Below are positions 59,021-64,000 of a DNA stretch of 64,000 bases, in pieces. The stretch comes from an uncultured Hungatella sp. GTDB lineage: Bacteria; Bacillota; Clostridia; Lachnospirales; Lachnospiraceae. The notes under the pieces are model-generated. The model worked only from the letters and a program-made list of their open reading frames with translations. It did no database searches and had not been told where the DNA came from. A program made the position numbers and the translations under genes. Every line of letters starts with the position of its first letter. The stretch's first letter is position 1. The stretch is from NCBI GenBank assembly GCA_910579515.1, contig CAJTUV010000005.1, positions 1 through 64,000 of the forward strand, written 5' to 3'.

Positions 59021-60355
59021 TTACTTCTCCTCCTTTCCACCCCGTTCCCGCGTAATAAACTTTAAGGCCGTTCCCCGAAAACCAAAGGTCTCCCGAATCC
59101 GATTTTCCAAATATCTGGAATAGGAAAAATGCATCAGCTCCTTGTCATTAACAAACAACACAAAGGTAGGCGGTTTAACTGCCACCTGAGTAGTATAGTA
59201 GATTTTCAGCCTCTTGCCTTTGTCGGCAGGCGGCTGCTGCATAGCCGCGGCCTCTGTGATAATCTCATTGAGCACGCCAGTCTGAACTCGCATATTCTGA
59301 TTTTGCCGCACCATATCAATGGTGTCAAACAGCTTGTTCAGCCTCTGCCCTGTCATGGCAGAGATAAAAATAATCTCCGCATAGGCCATAAAAGAAAGAG
59401 TCTCCTTCACCTTTCTTGTAAACTCATAAATGGTCTTGTCATTCTTCTCAATGGCATCCCACTTGTTCACAGCCACTATGATTCCTTTTCCCCGCTCGTG
59501 GGCAATGCCCGCAATCTTGGCGTCCTGCTCCGTGACGCCTTCCGTAGCATCGATAACCACAATCACCACGTCCGCCCGCTCTACAGCCGTCACGGCCCGG
59601 ATAATGCTATACCGCTCCAGTTCCAGTTTAATCTTGCTCTTACGGCGCAAACCTGCTGTGTCAATAAACACATACTGTGTGCCCTGATATGTCACATTGG
59701 TGTCCACTGCATCTCTGGTAGTTCCGGCAATATCCGACACGATTACTCTGCTCTCACCGGTTAATTTGTTGATAATGGAAGATTTCCCCACATTGGGTTT
59801 CCCCACAATGGCAATTCTGGGACGGTCATCTTCTTCCTCCTCGGCTAACTGCTCCGTACCAAAATGCTTCGCCACCTCGTCCAGCAAATCTCCCAGCCCA
59901 AGCCTGGAAGCCGCAGACACAGGGACAGGGTCTCCGATGCCCAGATTATAAAACTCATATACGTCATTGCCATATTTCTTAAAACTATCTACTTTATTTA
60001 CTGCCAGAACAATGGGCTTCTTTGATTTTCTCAACATGTCTGCTACCCGAAAATCAGAGTCCACTAATCCCTGATGAACATCCACAATAAAAATAATGAC
60101 CGTAGCCGTTGCTATGGCGATCTCTGCCTGCTCTCTCATCTGACTTAAAATCACGTCGCTGGTATCCGGCTCAATACCGCCTGTGTCAATCAGGGTAAAA
60201 TTCATATCCAGCCACGAACAGTCTGCGTAAATCCTGTCCCTGGTCACTCCCGGCGTGTCTTTCACGATGGAAATCGTTTCCCCGGCAATCGCGTTAAACA
60301 AGGTGGATTTCCCCACATTAGGCCGCCCCACAATGGCAACGATTGGTTTACTCAT
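59021..60355 (-). CDS. der: Ribosome biogenesis GTPase Der (EngA)
   Basis: A 444-residue protein with two tandem GTPase domains and a C-terminal KH-like domain. G1 motifs GRPNVGKST near 9 and GKPNVGKSS near 184; DTGG and DTAG switch motifs; NKVD and NKWD G4 motifs; [20 protein letters not shown] in the KH-like part. It acts in 50S subunit maturation. It starts two bases after the DUF512 stop (overlapping signals). Confidence 0.97.
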   Translation of the reverse strand: MSKPIVAIVGRPNVGKSTLFNAIAGETISIVKDTPGVTRDRIYADCSWLDMNFTLIDTGGIEPDTSDVILSQMREQAEIAIATATVIIFIVDVHQGLVDSDFRVADMLRKSKKPIVLAVNKVDSFKKYGNDVYEFYNLGIGDPVPVSAASRLGLGDLLDEVAKHFGTEQLAEEEEDDRPRIAIVGKPNVGKSSIINKLTGESRVIVSDIAGTTRDAVDTNVTYQGTQYVFIDTAGLRRKSKIKLELERYSIIRAVTAVERADVVIVVIDATEGVTEQDAKIAGIAHERGKGIIVAVNKWDAIEKNDKTIYEFTRKVKETLSFMAYAEIIFISAMTGQRLNKLFDTIDMVRQNQNMRVQTGVLNEIITEAAAMQQPPADKGKRLKIYYTTQVAVKPPTFVLFVNDKELMHFSYSRYLENRIRETFGFRGTALKFITRERGGKEEK

Positions 60356-60356
60356 A

Positions 60357-61712
60357 TTAAATCTCCTTTAATTCGTACCCCTCATAAAAAGTTTCCAGCT
60401 CCTCAGACGGATACAGCACTGCGTTCACAAAGTCTTGTCCGCTTGATTTTACAATATTCACTGGGACTTGTAAAGCAATTTTTACCTCTTCCCTGGTCAC
60501 GTCGTCTAAAAACACCTCCTCGCCGCTGCGAAACATGCAGGCTGGAAGAAGGAGACGGCTGCCCAAGGACTTTCCCTTAAGCTGTCTAATTAAATCCTGT
60601 CCGGTAATCAATCCGGCCACCGTAATCTGTTCTCCAAAAAACTCATTGGCAATGGCATAGAGATGAACCTTCCGGTTGGGAAACTTTTCCTTAATCTGCT
60701 CCAAAAATCCTTTCAGATACCCGTAAGCCAGCTTTCCGGTAGCGATAGAAAGTTCGTCTTCTTCCCCGTCTCCGTCTAACTTGGAAAGCGCCTCCTCCAC
60801 CTGGGAAGTCATAAGCCGGAGCATCCCTACCCCGTTTTCCAGCTGAAGAAATCCGTCATACCGCTCCTCCTCTGGCAAAGGCAGATTTGCTAAAATATAA
60901 AACTCATCGCTGGCATGAATAAAATGGGTTCCATATTCTAAAAATAATCTCTTCTGCCACCGCTCCACAATCTCGATGGTTTCCAGGGCCTTCTCCTTTG
61001 TAACAGGCTCCAGGGGATACAGCCCGTTTCGAAATTTCGACAATCCGACCGGCACCACAGAAACGCTTTCCATATAAGGAAGATACCGGCTCAAATCTCC
61101 AATCGTCCGGTCAAGCTCCGCCCCGTCGTTGATATCCTTGCACATGACAATCTGCCCGTTCATAGGCACCTGGGCCTCATAAAGCCTGTCTATCTTCCTT
61201 AACGCTTCCCCTGCAAACCGGTTATTGAGCATTTTGCACCGCAGCTTGGGATTGGTAGTGTGAACCGAAATATTGATCGGCGACAACTTAAACCGAATAA
61301 TCCGCTCAATATCCTTATCCTTCATGTTGGTCAAAGTAATATAATTTCCCTGTAAAAAAGACAATCTGGAGTCGTCATCTTTAAAATAAAGCGTATCTCT
61401 CATCCCTTTTGGCATCTGGTCAATGAAACAGAAAATACACTTGTTTCTACAGGAACGATATTCGCTCATCAACCCGTTCTCAAACGTCAGTCCTAAATCC
61501 TCAAAATCATTCTCAATATCCAGCTCCCACTCCTCGCCATCTGCTTTTCTTATCAACACCACAATCTCTTCATTCTGGATAAAATACTCATAATCAAAGA
61601 TATCCTCTGGCCGCTGCCCGTCAATACTTAAAAGCTCATCCCCAGGTTCCACCCCCATCTCCTCAGCAATCGACCCAGGCTCCACAGCTTTAATCACATG
61701 TCCCTTTCTCAT
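60357..61712 (-). CDS. DUF512 protein: PDZ domain plus radical-SAM-like domain
   Basis: A 451-residue protein. Residues 5-75 form a PDZ-like domain ([20 protein letters not shown]); about 75-300 contain [18 protein letters not shown], a CxxxCxxC iron-sulfur cluster pattern, then [15 protein letters not shown] and [14 protein letters not shown], fitting a radical SAM barrel; the C-terminal DUF512 part has the [14 protein letters not shown] segment. Function is not established, but the gene almost always lies next to der. The GAGAAAGG site is weak. First gene of the three-gene run. Confidence 0.88.
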   Translation of the reverse strand: MRKGHVIKAVEPGSIAEEMGVEPGDELLSIDGQRPEDIFDYEYFIQNEEIVVLIRKADGEEWELDIENDFEDLGLTFENGLMSEYRSCRNKCIFCFIDQMPKGMRDTLYFKDDDSRLSFLQGNYITLTNMKDKDIERIIRFKLSPINISVHTTNPKLRCKMLNNRFAGEALRKIDRLYEAQVPMNGQIVMCKDINDGAELDRTIGDLSRYLPYMESVSVVPVGLSKFRNGLYPLEPVTKEKALETIEIVERWQKRLFLEYGTHFIHASDEFYILANLPLPEEERYDGFLQLENGVGMLRLMTSQVEEALSKLDGDGEEDELSIATGKLAYGYLKGFLEQIKEKFPNRKVHLYAIANEFFGEQITVAGLITGQDLIRQLKGKSLGSRLLLPACMFRSGEEVFLDDVTREEVKIALQVPVNIVKSSGQDFVNAVLYPSEELETFYEGYELKEI

Positions 61713-61927
61713 TCAACGTCAAGTCCTTTCTCTCCTCTCAGCGCCAAAGGGCAGCCATCCCCTTCTTTCCTGACAGTTCTCTCTTCTTAATGATAACAAG
61801 ATTCTCCCCTTTTGTAAAGAACTCAAAGAGCGTGTACAAAGAAGGGGCGCAGTCCTTTCCAGCCATCCCCTGCTTTTTTAACCCTATAACACTCTCTTGT
61901 ACTTTTCCAGATAATTGCACAAAAATA

Positions 61928-61957
61928 TTGACGTAATTTGTCAAAAAATGCTATAAA
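61928..61957 (+). promoter_or_regulatory. Promoter of the PRPP-synthetase-like gene with an overlapping palindrome
   Basis: TTGACG (61928-61933), 18 bases, TATAAA (61952-61957). TTGAC and GTCAA form an inverted repeat spaced by seven bases (61928-61944) that covers the -35 and part of the spacer, so a repressor could bind. The remainder of the divergent gap (61713-61927) holds two copies of AGCCATCCCCT (near 61753 and 61860) and nothing else recognised. Confidence 0.6.
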
Positions 61958-62012
61958 TATAGAGAGCGTATTCCTGTCTTCAGCAACTATACTCATATGG
62001 AGGACTCCCATC

Positions 62013-63221
62013 ATGGCAAACAACTATGTATTTGAAGATTCCCTTCCCATAGCCCCCTTAAAACTGGCGGCGTTGGAAAGCTCCACAGAATTGGCAACCC
62101 AAGTAAACAATCACATTGTTTCCTTCCGAAGAAACGATATCCAGGAACTTCTTCGCAGAAAAGAAGACTTAAACTATCGCGGTTACAATGTTGATTCCTA
62201 CCTTCTGGATCTGACTTGCTCCCGTTTCGGCACCGGCGAGGCCAAGGCTGTCATCAATGAATCCGTTCGGGGCACAGACATCTTTATTATGGTTGACGTC
62301 ACCAACCACAGCTTATCTTATACCATCAACGGCTGCCTCAATCACATGTCCCCTGATGACCATTTTCAGGATTTAAGCAGAGTCATCGGAGCCACGGTCT
62401 CCACCGCCCACCGGGTCAACGTGATTATGCCCTACCTATATGAAGGCAGACAGCACAGACGGACCCATCGGGAATCCTTAGACTGCGCCATTGCTTTACA
62501 GGAGCTGGTGCAGATGGGCGTTTCCAACATCATCACCTTTGACGCCCATGACCCAAGAGTACAAAACGCCATCCCGCTGAATGGGTTCGACAACTTTATG
62601 CCTACTTATCAATTTGTAAAAACTTTGTTCACCCACGACCAAACGTTAAAGATTGACAAAGAGCACTTAATGATCATCAGCCCTGACGAAGGCGCTATGC
62701 CCAGAGCTGTCTATCTGGCAAACAACTTAAGTGTAGATGTGGGAATGTTCTATAAAAGGCGGGATTACTCCCGAGTGGAAAACGGCCGGAATCCTATTGT
62801 GGCCCATGAATTTTTAGGCTCCTCTGTGGAAGGCAAAACCTTGTTGTTAATTGACGACATGATTGCCTCAGGGGAAAGTATGCTGGACACTGCCAGAGAA
62901 TTAAAAGAGCGAAAGGCTGACAAGGTCATTGTCTGCTGCACCTTCGGCCTGTTTACCAACGGCCTGGAAAAATTTGATGATTACTACCAAAAAGGCTATA
63001 TTGACTATGTGATCACCACCAATCTAAACTATCGTCCCCAGGCCCTCCTGGAGCGTGAGTGGTATCTTGAGGCGGATATGAGCAAATATTTGGCCGCAAT
63101 TATCAATAATTTGAACCACGATGTGTCCCTGGACCGGACCCTGTCGCCTACGCGCAAGATTCAGAAGCTGGTCAGAAATTACACTTCTGATGGGTATGAG
63201 TATTTTCAAATGTTGCGGTAA
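62013..63221 (+). CDS. Ribose-phosphate pyrophosphokinase-like protein (long form)
   Basis: A 402-residue relative of PRPP synthetase; classic Prs enzymes are about 315 aa. The N-terminal half (RGTDIFIMVDVTNHS, INGCLNHMSPDDHFQDL, NVIMPYLYEGRQHRRTHRES, ITFDAHDPRVQNAIP) replaces the usual DIFI/QPT and RQDRK segments with related ones. The PRPP-binding loop is LLIDDMIASGESMLDTA instead of the common VDDMIDTAGT. These changes suggest a divergent or regulatory paralog. The C-terminal 60 residues after LNYRPQALLE are an extension. AGGAGG before ATG 62013 excludes the upstream frame at 61938. Expression may be controlled by the promoter palindrome. Confidence 0.8.
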   Translation: MANNYVFEDSLPIAPLKLAALESSTELATQVNNHIVSFRRNDIQELLRRKEDLNYRGYNVDSYLLDLTCSRFGTGEAKAVINESVRGTDIFIMVDVTNHSLSYTINGCLNHMSPDDHFQDLSRVIGATVSTAHRVNVIMPYLYEGRQHRRTHRESLDCAIALQELVQMGVSNIITFDAHDPRVQNAIPLNGFDNFMPTYQFVKTLFTHDQTLKIDKEHLMIISPDEGAMPRAVYLANNLSVDVGMFYKRRDYSRVENGRNPIVAHEFLGSSVEGKTLLLIDDMIASGESMLDTARELKERKADKVIVCCTFGLFTNGLEKFDDYYQKGYIDYVITTNLNYRPQALLEREWYLEADMSKYLAAIINNLNHDVSLDRTLSPTRKIQKLVRNYTSDGYEYFQMLR

Positions 63222-63266
63222 CTATAGACTGGTTGGCAGAACCAATTATGGTAAGGGCTTTTGCCA

Positions 63267-63304
63267 GGATATCGCCAAGCGATTACATATGCTTGGCGGT
63301 ATCC
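63267..63304. terminator. Long hairpin between the PRPP-synthetase-like gene and the right-edge gene
   Basis: GGATATCGCCAAGC pairs with GCTTGGCGGTATCC (one G-U type mismatch) around a ten-base loop. It overlaps the last codons and stop of the convergent gene. No U-run follows on either strand, so simple intrinsic termination is uncertain. Confidence 0.5.
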
Positions 63305-63999
63305 CATTTCCCTATTCCCCATTCTGTTTCATCCCCGCAAATATTACGAATTTTTATTCTATATGGTTTTTTTTCACTGCATATTCTGGCGTCCCAAAAC
63401 TCTTTTGTTTTCACTCCATTTTTTATCACAAATCCATTCTTATCAATCTTAATTTCACTGTCAGAATGCCATTCACCTTCTGAGGCAGTGCAATCAAGGC
63501 TCAAATATTCGATAAGCTCCAAGCCTTCCTCACTAATTTCGATTGGCTTAAATGGCTTTTTGCTGGAAGAACTAAGAGACGCCTTCTGATTAAATTCCAA
63601 AATTTTTTGTAACACACGATCGCTGACAAATCTATCTAGTATAACAACATAGCCTCCAAACAAGTCCTGCTGCATTTGCTCACAGTGAAACGCTGCATAA
63701 TCTTCGATTACAACTTCATCCAAAATACATTTTAAATCACGCAGTTCTATTTCCAAAACAGTACTGTCATCTTCTGCTATAAATCTTTCGATTTTTGTTC
63801 TGTCATCAATATCAATGTAATAAACAATAACCTTTTTTATCTTACTTTCTAATTCTGGTATTGCCTGATGAATCAGACGGTTTATCAGAACCATATCCAG
63901 TAATTTCGAGGAGCTGTCCTCTAAATTGGGAATATAAACCGGGATCGTTCCAAGCTTACTGTCAGTGATTGCACCTGCCCAAAAGGAGTCCAGGGTGCT
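63283..63999 (-). CDS. C-terminal part of an unidentified protein running off the right edge
   Basis: The frame is open from TAA at 63283 to the window end, giving at least 238 residues, so an ATG at 63894 is probably internal (upstream residues are STLDSFWAGAITDSKLG, then PVYIPNLEDSSSKLLDMV). The stretch KKVIVYYIDIDDRTKIERFI looks like a beta strand and linker; then CEQMQQDLFGGYVVILDRF and, near the end, LSLDCTASEGEWHSDSEIKI and PYRIKIRNICGDETE. The last block recalls the C-terminal region of some DNA methyltransferases, but this is from memory and weak. No catalytic motif is visible in the part available. Function not assigned. Confidence 0.5.
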   Translation of the reverse strand, partial: STLDSFWAGAITDSKLGTIPVYIPNLEDSSSKLLDMVLINRLIHQAIPELESKIKKVIVYYIDIDDRTKIERFIAEDDSTVLEIELRDLKCILDEVVIEDYAAFHCEQMQQDLFGGYVVILDRFVSDRVLQKILEFNQKASLSSSSKKPFKPIEISEEGLELIEYLSLDCTASEGEWHSDSEIKIDKNGFVIKNGVKTKEFWDARICSEKKPYRIKIRNICGDETEWGIGKWDTAKHM

Positions 64000-64000
64000 G

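Noticed and set aside
59129..59764. Plus-strand frame opposite der
   Set aside because: Overlaps both GTPase domains of Der entirely, no start signal, no recognisable protein.

Overview
The window looks like chromosomal DNA from a spore-forming Clostridia species, most likely Lachnospiraceae-like. Evidence from the sequence: moderate GC, strong AAGGAGG-type ribosome binding sites, spoIVA behind a sigma-E-type promoter, a ylbJ-like gene, acetate kinase paired with a PduL-type phosphotransacylase, a BspA-type leucine-rich-repeat surface protein, and tRNA genes without an encoded CCA. No rRNA, CRISPR array, integrase or intact transposase was seen. Species cannot be named from the sequence alone.

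Layout. 1-160: tail of an IS1182-type transposase. 0.4-6.1 kb (minus): exported 5'-nucleotidase, LysM protein, yceD-rpmF, ackA and pduL. 6.3-9.7 kb (plus): tmcAL, then a NimA-like flavoprotein gene and a MATE exporter gene, each preceded by an intrinsic-terminator hairpin ending close to its ribosome binding site. 9.7-12.3 kb: a decayed type I restriction-modification operon (winged-helix remnant, hsdR, hsdM, hsdS pieces) with an intact CrtO-like membrane protein gene between the hsdR and hsdM pieces. 12.6-25.5 kb: membrane-linked XRE regulator, methyltransferase, large surface protein (Cys/His hydrolase-like domain + LRR + SLH), then a housekeeping run (PFL/ACT pair, WalJ-like hydrolase, coaE, polA, zinc-finger membrane protein), tRNA-Leu(CAA), nitroreductase, DUF2085 and a small membrane protein.

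25.6-36.5 kb: secreted protein of unknown function, gene-poor stretch with hairpins, tRNA-Leu(CAG), M20 amidohydrolase, PfkB kinase, and a six-gene operon joining a PotABCD-type importer to a deaminase-like amidohydrolase and a metallo-beta-lactamase-fold hydrolase; then tRNA-Leu(CAG), tRNA-Leu(AAG) and tRNA-Asn(GTT). 36.6-38.0 kb: infC-rpmI-rplT with an L20-type attenuation leader and an apparent AUU start for infC. 38.0-52.2 kb: M23 peptidase, YlbJ-like protein, coiled-coil protein, coaD, rsmD, isoaspartyl dipeptidase with YfcC transporter, DUF3298 lipoprotein, EcsC, LprI-like protein, rnhA, beta-CASP nuclease, spoIVA, and two tandem paralogous 63-residue genes.

52.2-64 kb: a NhaC antiporter pseudogene with an internal deletion, livKHMGF branched-chain amino acid importer, plsY-der-DUF512, a long PRPP-synthetase-like gene with a palindrome over its promoter, and the C-terminal part of an unknown gene leaving the window on the right. 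Nutrient acquisition (amino acids, isoaspartyl dipeptides, an unidentified cationic or amine-like substrate), acetate-forming energy metabolism, translation and sporulation dominate; accessory DNA is concentrated at 9.7-12.5, 26.5-27 and 52-53 kb.
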